Shown here: positions 43,287-55,268 of the stretch, piece by piece | How positions within the stretch are numbered: position 1 is the first letter of the stretch | Layout: every line of letters begins with the position of its first letter | Notes under the pieces: generated by a model | What the model was told of the DNA's origin: nothing | Databases searched by the model: none | Seen by the model: the letters and a program-made list of their open reading frames with translations, nothing else | Program-made: the position numbers and the translations under genes | Assembly: GCF_016802725.1 (NCBI RefSeq) | Contig: NC_052671.1 | Coordinates: forward strand, 20,627,728-20,691,727 | Length of the DNA: 64,000 bases | Direction: 5' to 3' | Origin: Solenopsis invicta | Taxonomy: Eukaryota; Arthropoda; Insecta; Hymenoptera; Formicidae

Positions 43287-44225
43287 AAACAGCACCATCC
43301 CATACAGCATGGAATATTCTCTGAATAGTCTATGAATATTCTTTTGGAATATTCATGTTTATTCTAAGGATGTTCTATGAATGTGCAGAGAACGTGCGAT
43401 GTCCCGCTTTGAATGAAACTAAAAATTTTTATAAATATTCTTGAATGTTGTATAAATGTTTCATGAATATTTCTGATTATTCAATATATTTTTAAATATT
43501 TGTGAATATTCTGTGAATGGTTCTAAGAATGTGCATAGAATATTCGACGTCTGGTTTTGAACATTCTATAAATTTTCTACAAATATTCTCGAATGATTTT
43601 TAAATGTTTTACAAATATGGCCAAATATACTAAGAAAAGTTTCTATGTTCTATGATCGTTTTACGAATATTCGCAAATATTCTATAAATATTCTATAAAT
43701 GTACATAGAATGTGCGAATTCTTTTTTATGTATTCTTAGACAGATCTATGAATGTTTTATAAATATTCTCGAATGTTTAAAAAATATTGAATATTCTGAA
43801 ATATTCATGAAACATTTATAGATCATTTGAGAATATTTCTGGAAGTTTTATATAATGTTCAAAGCCAAACGTCGAACGTTCTATGCACATTCTTAGAATC
43901 ATTTATAGAATATTCACAAATATTTTAAAGAATATTTATAGGATATTTTAGAATATTTAAAGGAAATTTTATAATATTTATAGATTATTTCAGAATATTT
44001 ACAGGATATTTTCGAATATTTATAGGATATTTTAGAATATTTATAAAATATTCTAGAATATTTGTAAAATGTTCTAGAATATTTGTTAAATATTCTAGAA
44101 TATTTATAAAATATTGTAGAATATGTATGTAATATTCTAAAATATTTTATACTATATTATAGGATATTTCTAATATATTCTAGAATATTTTATACATATT
44201 CTAAAATATTTATAACACATATAGT
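43287..44225. repeat. GAATATTC / TTCTAGAATATTTATAAAA satellite array
   Basis: About 0.9 kb of GAATATTCT, ATAAATATTC and TAGAATATTTATAAAA words at roughly 15-20-base spacing, starting with the header CATCCCATACAGCATGG. The orientation switches from mostly TATTCTATAAAT on the left to TTTATAAAATATTCTAGAAT on the right, so the array is partly palindromic. Confidence 0.8.
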
Positions 44226-44515
44226 TCTTAAACATATTATGGGCAGTATTCAGCGTCTATTCTTACGTATATTCAGGATCATCTTAGGTATGATCTTATA
44301 TTCGTTTTCTTTATCACAAATTCTGTCACAGATTGTGTCTGATGAAGAAAGCGGTTATAAGACCATACTTAAGATAATCTTGAATATACATAAGAATGGA
44401 TACTGATTACTGTCCATTTTAAAGGACTGAGAAAAGGTAAAATTCAATAACAAAGTTTTAAAATTCTATATACATACATATTCTATATATTTTTGAAACA
44501 ATAACCATTACATTA

Positions 44516-45175
44516 GCGTAACATTATCATAAACGTGTTACAAAATTTTACGAAACAGCTTTACAAAATACTTATTAATGCTTTTTTACTTAAAAAAAAC
44601 ATTTTATTTAATATGTAAGTTTATAAGAGAAAGAATTGTTGCTTACAGCAAACGGTTTTACAAAAAATCCATCCTTACAGCCTAAGTGCTCTAAAATCTT
44701 ATATTTCTTTTATATATTAGCGTTACATTAGCATAAACGCGTAACAAATTTTACGAAACAGCTTTACAAAATACTTAATTATTATATGCTTTACAAAATC
44801 CTTATTAATGCTTTCATACTTAAAAAATCATTTTATTTAATATATAAGTTTATGAAAAAAAGAATTGCTTACAGCAAACGGTGTTATAAAAAATCCATCC
44901 TTATAGCCTAAGTACTCTAACATCTTATATTTCTTTTATATATTAGCGTTACATTAGCATAAACGCGTTACGAATTTTACGAAACAGCTTTACAAAATAC
45001 TTAATTATTATATGTTTTACAAATTCCTTATTAATGCTTTTGTACTTAAAAAATCATTTCATTTAATACGTAAGTTTATGAGAGAAAGAATTGTTGCTTA
45101 CAACAAACAATGTTATAAAAAATTCATCCTTACAGCCTATGTGCTCTAAGATCTTATATTTCTTTTATATATATA
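44516..45175. repeat. Tandem repeat, three units of about 205-226 bp
   Basis: Units start with GCGTTACATTAGCATAAACG (44516 variant, 44720, 44946) and share TTTTACGAAACAGCTTTACA, AGAATTGTTGCTTACA and ATCCATCCTTACAGCCTAAG in order. Satellite-like monomers, non-coding. Confidence 0.85.
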
Positions 45176-45530
45176 AAGGAAATATAATTATATTTTTATA
45201 TGAGAAAGCCTTACAAACCTTACTCTGCAGAAAAATATCTTGCAACAATTACGTATTGAGGATTGGACATATATAAATTGAAGATATATTCATTCTCGCA
45301 TATTAAGATATGTTTTATATATATCTAAATGTTCGTGCATATAAGTATGATAAGTATATTATTGCACATTTCCAGGCTTTCTGATATAAAAATTATAAAA
45401 TGTATCTGTTTGGGCATGTGTACTTGGATATATTCGTATTTACATGTGTATGTATACATTTCCTACTTTTGAATGGTAATATTGGAAAACTAATTTATAT
45501 GTTGCAAAAGCTATTTATTTTTGTGTTTAA
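45176..45530. other. AT-rich spacer
   Basis: No feature recognised beyond TATATA-rich sequence. Confidence 0.4.
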
Positions 45531-46160
45531 AATATTTTAGAATTTAAACGTCAAGACATTTGCATAGCATCATGCCCGAATAGGGGAAATTAAATGAGCA
45601 TGTAGATTCATTAAAATGAATAGAAGATTTGCCAATTATATCAAACCTTGAGCTTTAAGAAATTGAAAGAACTTTGCAAGAAAAGCAAATATTGTAGTAG
45701 AAAAGCTTTTTTGCATGTCACAATTCAATAAATTTTAATAACTGTAAAAAAAGTAATTTTTATCGTAGTCGAGGACTGTGAAAAGTTTTATGAATGAACA
45801 CATAAGGGTTGGAAAGAAATATTATTTGCATGGTTCTATTATATGCGTCATTGTTTATATCATCCAAAGGAGAAATTTTATTTATTTTTTTATTGACTTA
45901 AGCAATTTGGTGATAAAAGTATGTGTCCTTTGGCGACAATATTATTTTCAGAAAAGTTGTCTAATCTTGGAATATTATTATATTCGGAAACATGACATAT
46001 TATTTGTTCAAGTGGTTTTTCTTTTTTTTACTATTTTTTTTTTTTTAATTATCATATAATTCTCGAATGGGAAAACTGAAAATTCCTTTAAATTGCAAGG
46101 TGTAATGTCAAGAAATGATAATAATTATTTTTTGAAAGTAAACGTTGTTTTGGAACTTTT
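45531..46160. pseudogene. Rearranged fragment of the transposase + DUF4806 unit
   Basis: 45541-45697 on the plus strand is a decayed copy of the DUF4806-gene exon found at 50141-50373 (shared GCCCGAATAGGGGAA, GAGCATGTAGATTCATTAAA, GAAGATTTGCCAATTA), with the preceding intron end (TTTTAAATATTTTAG) also copied and about 70 nt deleted. 45898-46160 is an antisense copy of transposase sequence at 53438-53860 (shared CAAGTGGTTTTTCTTTTTTT and AAGAAATGATAATAATTATT), again with a deletion. The accessory part is inverted relative to the 48.8-55.3-kb copy. It is a genomic, not cDNA, deletion derivative. Confidence 0.7.
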
Positions 46161-47654
46161 AAAATATGAAATTACAAAATTACTACTAAATATCTTATAA
46201 AAAGAAATATTATTTGCATCATCAATTTGCATAAATGTCAAACGATAATTTTTCAAAATGTTAGACAACAGAATAATTTCCTAATTTTTCCAGTATTTTA
46301 AAGCATCAAAACAATGTTTACTCTCACTATCATTAAAATAAAACAACTTGTCAGAATAAATTTAAATTTTTTTAGAGACTTTACAGAAGTTGAAGTAATA
46401 ATATTGCATACATCTTTTCACAGCGTTATCTATGTAGACGCGCTCTCGCTAACGCGTTTACTGGACGCGAGTCGGCACCGTGCCTCTTGATTTATTCACA
46501 AAACTTTTTAAACAACCCTCATATATAATTTCTTAATTTATTCTTGACAATAATTCAATACAAATATTACTTTCATTTTTACTAATAATGAGCATTTTGC
46601 TTATTAATTGATATTTGTAATTCAAGTAAAATAGTTGAGCTATTATTGAATAATCTTGAAATTGTAAATAATTTTGAAATATTGTTACATAGAATATGTA
46701 TACTAGAATTTTATTAAAAATTAAAACTAATATATAAAACAAATTATTAAAATCTTCCAAGTACGACATGCCCGATGGTTTTCTTACACAAAAAAAACAA
46801 TCTATTTTTTGTACAAAGAATAATTTAATTTGCATGCCACATAATGACATACATACGTATGTACGCATTTATACATGTTACTCAAGTAGGAAATTCTTAA
46901 TTTTTAAATTTGTACCAAACAGTTACTTATTAATATCATTGAAACGATAATATATATTAAAAAAAATTATCATCGCTTTTTCATATAATTAGTGCAAGAA
47001 CAATATACATATTTATTGGAGAGTTGTAATAACAGTGCATGAAATTCTAATCTGTGTGTGTGTTTATTATGACTCGAATTTTATCCCTCCCCTTTTTATA
47101 AAAATAGAGAAATTATTAATAGAAAAGAGCTGGTGTTAAAACAGAACACATTCTCTGTTGTGTGTTGAATACATTTGTAGTACGGAGTAAATGAATAAAT
47201 TACGATTTCTACAAATCTTTTGCTCATTATATTATTATTAGTATTTTTATAGAAAATTAAACACACACACTGATTTTGTTCTCCATGCTATAAGGATTGT
47301 GGTATCTAATTGTAAAAGCCAAGTTAAAAACAAAATAAGAAAATGAAGTGAATAAAGATTGTGGTATCTAATTGTAAAAACACAATTATAATACTTTGAA
47401 ATGCATAAGGATTATACATTTTTTTAAAGAACGTATTTTTTGCTTTCAAATTAAAAAAAAATCATTTTTCAAATATTTTTTATTCTTAAAGCCGTAAATT
47501 TTACCAATTGAACAGTGACATGATTTACTCGTATAATACATACGTACAAAAATATACGTTATTAAGAAAAAAGAGTGCATTAATTACATATAAAAAACAA
47601 TTGATAAGGCTGCGCTTATTGTTAAAACGCAATATAAAGTTTATTAGTATTATA
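46161..47654. other. AT-rich sequence without gene
   Basis: No supported gene. A short direct duplication of AAGGATTGTGGTATCTAATT or a close variant occurs near 47292 and 47356. 46430-46490 is a small GC-richer island. Confidence 0.4.
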
Positions 47655-48722
47655 CAGGGTGATTCAGAACAACCTCGGTGTCCTTGTAGAAACGTGTTCT
47701 TGGGTAAATTCCGAGACGATTTTTCGTACACTAAAATTTTGTCCGACGCTTACTTTTTGAATTATGATAAGAGAAAATTAGCGAATTACGAGCCGTGTGG
47801 ACGTGGTAAATAGAGGCGGCGCAACGCCTCTATTTACCACGTCCACACGGCCAACGCAACGCCCTTCACTGTCTGATGTGGACGCGGGGCACTCTTTACG
47901 ATCAGCTGTTTGACAATGAGAATTATTCTGATTCACATGAGAAACAGAAAGGAAGAGAGACATGCAGACAGACAGACATGCAGAAAGACAGACAGACAGA
48001 CATGCAAAGAAATACACAGGCATGCAGAGAGACATGAAGAGAGACGGAGAAACATGCAAAGACACAGATAGACAAACATGCAGAGAGACAGACAAATAGA
48101 CATGCAAAGAAATACACAGACATGCAGAGAGACGGAGAAACATTCAAAGAGATAGATAGACAAACATGCAGAGAGACAGACAGACAGACAGACATGCAAA
48201 GAAATACACAGACATGCAGAGAGACATGAAGAAAGACAGAGACACATGTAAAGAGACAGATAAACAAACATGCAGAGAGACAGACAGACAGACATGCAAA
48301 GAGACATGAAGAGAGACGGAGAAACATGCAGAGAGACAGACAGATGTGCAGAGAGACAGACAGACGTGCAGAGAGACAGACAGACACGCAGAGAGATAGA
48401 CATTCAGAAAGACAGTTAGACATACTGAGATACAGAAAGAGTGAAAAGGGGACAAGGAGATGGGGGGAGTCTATGTGAAACAGAATTCTCATTGCCAGAC
48501 AGAGCTAGTCGCAAAGAGTGCCCCGCGTAAGCGCCCGCATCGAACGATGAGTTGCGCCGCCTCTGCTTTCCATGTCTACATGGCCCGTAATTCGCTAACT
48601 TTATCCTGTTATAATTCAAAAAGTAAGCGCGAGACAAAATTTTTGTATAAGAAAGATTATCTCAGAATTTACTCAAAAACACGTACTTACAAGGACACCG
48701 AAGTTGTTGGAGAATCACTCTG
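47655..48722. mobile_element. Long-TIR MITE with internal minisatellite (1.07 kb)
   Basis: Inverted repeats of about 270-285 bp: left from CAGGGTGATTCAGAACAACC (47655) to about 47941, right from about 48470 to CAGAGTGATTCTCCAACAAC read in reverse (48722). Both flanks are TA (TATA). Landmarks shared inside the arms: GCGGGGCACTCTTT and TTACTTTTTGAATTATAA. The middle is an array of CAGACAGACATGCAGAGAGA-type units. No transposase. Confidence 0.85.
47941..48450. repeat. Minisatellite inside the MITE
   Basis: About 500 bases of ACATGCAGAGAGACAGACAG-type units, 16-24 nt with higher-order repeats. All three minus-strand frames stay open (Leu/Ser/Cys/His-rich), which is a by-product of a repeat free of stop codons on that strand. 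Confidence 0.9.
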
Positions 48723-49204
48723 TATATTATTAAATGTTTGCAATCTCACGTTGAATTTTACACGGCTTCATTTGGTACTGGTTCATTGGCTTCATTTGAC
48801 ACTGGTCGATTCGCTTCATTTTCTTGTTTTGTTTTTAACTTGGCTTTAACCAACCAAGTTTTAATTGCATTGATAATTTCATGATCAGTAATGTTATCCT
48901 GGTTTTTCTTTGTTGTGAGTCTTGCGGATTCTGAAATAATAAAAAACATTATTTTGTTTTTTTTTTATTAAATATTCTAGCAATTCATATTTTTAACGCA
49001 AAAAAAATAAGTGACAATAATTCTATATAATGTACTTTAATAAAACCTTACGAAAAAGTACATTAGGCCGTATATCTATTTAAATATGTAAGTACATTAT
49101 AGCCATTTAATTTCTTGGATACAAATCACAGTCTTGAATTTACATCGTGTCTTTACACGCTGGCTTTATAAGATGTTTTTTTGAATATTAATTGTTGTCG
49201 CGAT

Positions 49205-49309
49205 AAATATTACCAAATGCCTCGGTGGTTGAACAGATTAAGATACTCTTCCCGATAAGTGGGGAAGTAAGAGGGGATCCAGATTCAAATCCTGGCTAAG
49301 GTAATATTT
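49205..49309 (+). tRNA. tRNA-like hairpin with a 10-bp outer stem
   Basis: AAATATTACC (49205-49214) pairs perfectly with GGTAATATTT (49300-49309). Inside are an A-box-like TGCCTCGGTGGTTGAAC, a stem CTTCCC/GGGAAG around GATAAGTG, and a T-arm-like CCAGATTCAAATCCTGG with a TTCAAAT loop. It resembles a class II (Leu/Ser-like) tRNA with an unusual central arm; it lies in an intron of the DUF4806 gene. A true tRNA gene is doubtful; a tRNA-derived repeat or pseudogene is likelier. Confidence 0.4.
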
Positions 49310-49536
49310 TTCGCAAAAGACTTTTTACTTTTTTGGGATGTAGGAAATTTTAAAGATTATAGTATTAGTAATGTTAAATTAATTTTCAATTTAACTGTGT
49401 AATAATACTTTTCTGATTCATTTTATGAGTAAGAGCTGTGTTTCAACTGCAAGTAATAGTACACAGTTCGAAGAATTGTAAAACTGTATATAAAAATCAC
49501 GTATGAAATATTATTGAATTGTGAAACTATATAAAA

Positions 49537-49538
<2 letters not shown>

Positions 49539-49580
<42 letters not shown>
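49539..49580. repeat. (GT)n microsatellite
   Basis: About 21 GT units, intronic, followed by degenerate GTGTGA/GTGAGTG sequence. Confidence 0.95.
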
Positions 49581-49582
<2 letters not shown>

Positions 49583-51909
49583 AGCGTGTATGTGAGTGGA
49601 GCGTGTGTGAATATGTGCGTATGTCTATAAATCACATATGAAATATTATTTTAACACTAAGATCTTGCTATGACTCTTACTGATCCATTTTCTATTTAAT
49701 TTGTTGAACATTCTAGCAAGGCTCTTTGAAATTTCTCTTATTTTCCATTATAATTAAAAATTTTAAAACAAATAAATTTCATTATAATTTTGCACCAAGG
49801 TGAATAAAATATTCCGAATTTATTAATTAATTTAACAGACAAATTAAAATATATAAATCTTGCTAAACATCATAAATCAAAATGAAATTTGTAATACTTA
49901 CTAAGGACTAATTTTGCCAGGATCAAGTCTTTGAAAATCAGATTTCCTTTATGTCCCTCCCAGCTGTAATCTCTTCCAACTTCGGGAGTCAAAATTCGGC
50001 ACATTATTTTTTTAACAATAATCCTTAGGTTAGTATCGCCCATTTTCGATAATTCTGTAACCTAAAAAATTAGTATATAAATTACATGTATATTTATTTA
50101 CATAATTATAGTGTAATTTCAGTAATAACAATCAACTTACCACATCATGGAATATTTGCTTATCTTGCAAAACTCTTTCAATTTCTTCAAGCTCAAGTTT
50201 TGACTTAATTGGCAAATCTTCTATGCATTTTATTGAATCTTCATTTACAATAGTTTGGTGAGAATTTTCTTCATTATCAAGAAGATTAGGTTTTAATGAA
50301 TCTACATGCTCATTTAATTCCCCTATTCGGGCGTTAATACTATGCAAGTGTCTTATAACTTGACGTTGAAATTCTAAAATATTTAAAACACAAAAATAAA
50401 TACGATACAGTGTCAACACATTTTACGAATTCTTGCCAATGAATTAGATAGTATACATTATAATATATTCACTGAAACATATAGAAAAGTTTTTCTCCAA
50501 ACATTACCTTTCATTTCATTTGCTTGTTTTTTAATATTTTTATGAACCTCATTTAAAACAGTATCAGATTTTATCTTTTTGCTTGTAAATTGATTCGTTT
50601 TACTGTGAGCTTCATTACTTAAATCTGAAAAGAACACTTCTTAGAAAAATAATATCAAAATTTATAATTTTTTCATTTAATTAACCGTACCTATATGTGC
50701 TAAATTTGGTGAAGAAACAGTATTATCTGGATTGTGTGTAGGAAAATTAATGAACGATTCCTCTTCGCTCTCCTCGTCCGTATCACTATCTCTTTTTCTA
50801 TTTTTGTGAATACGACGTCTATATTCAGCAGCTTCAGATAGTGATGACAGATTATCTTTGTCTATTACTGTTTTGCATTTTTTCTGAGCTGTTTTATAAT
50901 CATCTAGAAAAAATATTACAGGTAAGCCATAGTTAATTGATAAAAAATCTTTATTTTTAGAAAGTCATATATATATATAGTACATTCTATTAAGTATTCA
51001 ATTAATTGAACGATTTTAATAAATAAACTAAAAACGAAATTTAAAAAAATGTGAACATAGCAATATTTTTTTCTTTTAATGAAATACATCAAACTTTATA
51101 AAGTGATAAGTGCATATTTTATGTTTTTCATATTATTTAACAGAGTTGCGTAAGTTAATACTTTTTAACTAAATTAGTTTAAAGTTAATGGCTTATAAAA
51201 TTAATTTAGTTACGTTAAAAGTTTCATGATTATAAAACTAACTTATTGGAAAGTAACATTAAGATTAAATTAACTAAAGTTAAATTATAGTTAATTGTAA
51301 AAAATATATTGATATTAAATTTGAAATTTGTAATTTTTAAGTTAAGTTACTCAAATAAATTATAATATGAATTATCAAACAAATTTAATATTTTATTTTT
51401 AAAATAAGTTAATATGAGATAATAAAAAAATATTGTTTCTTATGTTTATTCTTATAATATTTTTCTTTACAAAGATAAATTCTTTTTAGTAATTTAATTC
51501 AGTAAATTAAAATTTGCGTTTCAGAAATAACTAGTTAAAGTTAAAAAATAAATAATTTAAAAGTAAGTAATTAAAAGTTACTAACTGTATATTTAATTTT
51601 GTAACTTTTTACTTTTTAATTAATTATTATCCAACTCTGCTACTTAATTTTTGTACAATTGTATATAAATTTTGTAAAATATACAAGCACAATAAATTGT
51701 AATTTAAATAAGGCTAATATTTACCATATCGTCCTAAAATTGGAGAGTTAAGGTTTTCCAATCATCTTTTGGAGTTTCTTTTTTTTTAATAAATTCCAAC
51801 AATTTAGTTGGTTTTTTTGTTAACGGCCACACACATCGATTGTCATTAGTTATCCAGGGACAACTTCTACGGAGTCATCCATTGAGAAATGGCAAAAGCA
51901 CCATGCCAT

Positions 51910-53113
51910 ATTTCTGAAAGTGTAAATTCAAGCAGCATAAATTAAACTACGTACAGACTTGTTACTCGTATCATGTTCTTATAACATTATGACTCAAATA
52001 AAACAGGTTGCAATATTTTGTGCAATAAAAAGATATTAATATTAATAATGTAAAATTATTAAAAAATAAAAATAAAAGTAATAAGACAATATAAAATTGA
52101 AAGAATGCTTAAGAGTTGTGTCAATCATATAATGCTTATAAAATAAAACTTAAAGACCGATGTGTAAAAATAGTTGGACTTAAAGGTATTTTAAAGGAAA
52201 TCAGAAATAATCCAAATCAATTTGTGACTGATAAAGATATTTGTCTTCATAAAGGTGACACATTTTAAAATTTTTAAAGTACAATATCAATGGAATCAAA
52301 ATATTAAAAAATAAAAACTATTTTTATTAAAATAACAGTAATAAAATTCATAAAATTTAACGAAAAAATGTAAAATGCAATGATTTATGTATAAAGAGAT
52401 GAATAAATTGCTCATAATGTAAAAACAAACATTAATGTTGATTACTAAGAAATGATTTGTCAGACTTGTTTGGTAGGCAAACTTTTTTTTTTTTTTCATG
52501 GGGAAATCCTCATGGATACCCTCCCCCTCCCCGAAGGAGGAGATTATGCCGGACTCTTACCGACTAAAACCCCAGAGTCATAAATGAAATTTGTTAGATA
52601 ATTTAAAAAAATATATATGCTTTATAATGTATGTCAAGAAAACCTGAGATATTCGTAATTATAGCTTAAAAAAAACTGCTTTTTCAAATCGCTGGAAAAA
52701 TTGTTTTCGGCAAAAAATTGTTATTTTTTCTATGTAAATGACATGCTACCTAATTTTATAGTATAATAAGACATTAAAATAAGATTTGTACAAACGCTGG
52801 AATTAATATTGAGCTAATTGTTTATATTTGGAATATTAGATCACCCAAAGTTTAATAATTATTAATTATTAAACAAACTGTTGTAAGGACAAATGTAATC
52901 CTAACAACTAGTTTAAAGACTTATTAAATTTAATATTTATGTTAATTATTTTGTGAAGAATTTTCAATATTATATAGCAATTATAAAAAAGCGTGCGTTT
53001 TATTTTATTTTAAAAATACATTAATTCTGTTTTTATTTATTAGTTTTTAAATTAATTAATTGTTTTTGCAATTCAAGAAAACTTATTGCAAAAAAATATG
53101 AAAAATATTAAGA
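51910..53113. other. Spacer between accessory and transposase genes
   Basis: AT-rich with no coding signal, except the short GC-rich retro-fragment at 52486-52580. The region should hold the accessory gene promoter and the transposase 3' UTR. Confidence 0.4.
52486..52580 (-). mobile_element. 5'-truncated non-LTR retroelement end
   Basis: A T-run (to 52496) followed by GGGGAAATCCTCATGGATAC, CCTCCCCCTCCCCGAAGG and GATTATGCCGGACTC reads on the minus strand as about 85 bases of GC-rich 3' end plus poly(A). No clear target duplication. Confidence 0.45.
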
Positions 53114-55268
53114 TTATATGTGCAACAAAGGATAAATTACAGCATTATTATCTTTGTATGGCAACAACATTAATTTGCATTTAATTTCTAATGATGAATA
53201 TATTTTTAAAGGACCAAGTTTGTTATGGTTAACAATAAAAATACCTAAAATTGCAGAATTACAATGTTTAATAAGAAATGATTTCTTGTCGAGATACGTT
53301 TGACCAATAATACAAATGACATTATTACAGTATGTTATATTGCATATTTTAACAATATCATTATTAAACATTTGTACATAACAATCAGCAGTGTTTAATT
53401 TAAAAGTACAAGATTTTAATTTTAATTCTTTATATTGACCTAAGCAATTTGGTAATAAGGGTCCGTTATAATGTTCTTTGGCGATAATATTATTTTCAGA
53501 AAGATTTTCTAATCTTGGGATATTATTATATTCGGAAACACGACGTATTATTTGTTCAAGTGGTTTTTCTTTTTTTCTTATCATTTTTTTTAATTGCATC
53601 ATATAATTCTCAAATGGGAAAGCTGAAAATTCATTTAAATTGCCAAATTGTATAACATCCTCATGTATGTGCAACAAATTATGTACGTTATGAGAGACAA
53701 AATCTTCACCATAAATATCAATACTTGTTTTAACAAAACATTCCATTAAATTTTTTGCATAATTCACCATATCCATCTTTTTACAGAATTCGTTACTATA
53801 CATTATTAGAGTAGCAACGTGTAACGTCAAGAAATGATAATAATTATTTTTTGAAAGAATTTGTTTAAAAATTATAGGTCCCGTGTATAATAATATTAGT
53901 TTAAATTCTGTTGCCTTAAAACGAAGACATTCTTCAAGCGATCTGCCTTTACGTGGAAATTCATTAGGAATATATTTATTTAAGTTTTTAATTTTATTTG
54001 AAATTGATTCTACTTGTGCATATGGAAGCTTATATGGTTGTTTACCCAAAACCCAACCATATTTCTTAGATGTTATCAATTTTTTCATAACCCCCAAACA
54101 AATAAGATGCATATAATCTAATGTAACATTGCTAATCATATGAAAATGAGGCAATTCGTCAAAATAGTTTTTCCTTTATGATAATCTTCATCAACTTATT
54201 GCCTAAATTCAACATCTGTTCTGTTTATAAAATCTGTTTCTGGAAAGCATAATACATTATTAACCCAATAAACTTCCACCTTACAATTAGTGCAGCTAGA
54301 ATAACCAGTATGATTTTTGACATTTAAAATGTACGATTTAGCGGGCGCATCACATATTATAATTTTTATTTTAAAATCATATCTTCGATTGTTAATAAAA
54401 ATTCCATTAATAGTCAAGTAAGTTGCTTCATTTACAAATTCTTTCAAATATTTATTTGGATTTTCTGGTTTACCATTGCCATGATACAATGCTACCATTA
54501 AAACATATTTTTTCAAAACTTCAATAGATTTTATTTGAACTAACGTTGGCCATAAACAATCAGAACTATTTTTACTAATAGGTAAACCATCTACATTTAC
54601 AGCTAATTCAAAAGATGTATCATTAGAAAGAAATACACCACACTGATTAATTAAGATCTTAATTGATTGTGCTATCCCAAAATAATAAAAAGAACCGGAG
54701 CCCATTTTTATAGAAGTAAGGTTGTTTGGAGTAAACAATATTGTTCTCGGATCTTTTGGTAAATTATGAAATGAGGTCAAATCATTTTCATTTCGGAGAA
54801 TTTCTAAAAGTATTTTAAGACTACTTTGAGTAATATTTTCTTTAATGGCCCACGAAGCTAATATTTTTGCAATGTTATATCTTTATTTTTGGATAAATTA
54901 TTATTACTATTTATTTCATCTTGGTTATTATCAATATTATTGGAAAATAACGTAGAGTTATTTAAAAGCGCTGTATCCTTTGAAAAACTTTCTTCGGTAT
55001 TAATGTTAACATGAAAATTTGATTTAGCTACATTTTCGCTAACTTCTTTATTGAAAGATACTTTAATTGATTGACAGTCAGGACTTGTATTAATATTCAC
55101 ATTTTTTATATTTCTAGCGGTACTTATCACTTTGTTTGAACAAGTAATTCTAGGCAATTTAATTGAATTAGTATGCCCTTGTAACTCGATTAAGGCCAAC
55201 AATGCTTTCACATTATCATTCATTTTTCGGTTGAAATGTCTCTTACCCTTAATTTTTATTTTTGGCAT
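53114..55268 (-). pseudogene. CACTA/EnSpm-like transposase (copy 2, most complete)
   Basis: ATG 55266-55268 (MPKIKIKGKRHFNRK) starts a hydrophilic N-terminus. Then DLTSFHNLPKDPRTIL, VNVDGLPISKNSSDCLWP (candidate catalytic Asp), YHGNGKPENPNKYL, IICDAPAKSYI (second Asp), GYSSCTNCKVE, LDYMHLICLGVMKKL, LRFKATEFKLILLYTGPIIF, HNVHNLLHIHEDV, FGNLNEFSAFPFENYM (Glu candidates) and a C-terminus ending YPLLHI. The order parallels Transposase_21/DUF4218-type proteins. Breaks: one frame change near 54870, an in-frame TAA at about 54196, and one missing T in a T-run near 54170. Otherwise all blocks survive. The DUF4806 gene follows 1.2 kb downstream. The superfamily name is inferred from motifs; I do not see CACTA-type ends. 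Confidence 0.75.

Larger units (their letters stand above)
48758..51909 (-). pseudogene. Six-exon DUF4806-type accessory gene (copy 2)
   Basis: Minus-strand exons with GT/AG borders and matching phases: 51909-51725, 50903-50691, 50624-50508, 50373-50141, 50061-49902, 48930-48758; about 360 residues. Exon 1 (MAWCFCHF, SVEVVP, then WPLTKKPTKLLEFI) resembles the N-terminus of insect DUF4806 proteins but carries two single-base frame errors (near 51858 and 51745). Exon 2 is basic/acidic (EYRRRIHKNRKRDSDTDEES). Exons 4-5 form DUF4806: LPIKSKLELEEIERVL, LSKMGDTNLRIIVKKIMC, GRDYSWEGHKGNLIFKDLIL; exon 6 gives the closing IINAIKTWLVKAK helix. Intact splicing phases suggest recent function. It lies downstream of transposase 53114-55268 on the same strand. 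The function of DUF4806 is unknown; a helper role is inferred. Confidence 0.75.

Noticed and set aside
45778..46059. 93-codon plus-strand frame
   Set aside because: It overlaps the antisense copy of transposase sequence (matching 53438-53860), so the frame is incidental.
47778..48492. Overlapping Leu/Ser/Cys/His-rich minus-strand frames up to 189 codons
   Set aside because: They fall in the CAGACATG minisatellite inside a MITE and are open in all three frames at once.
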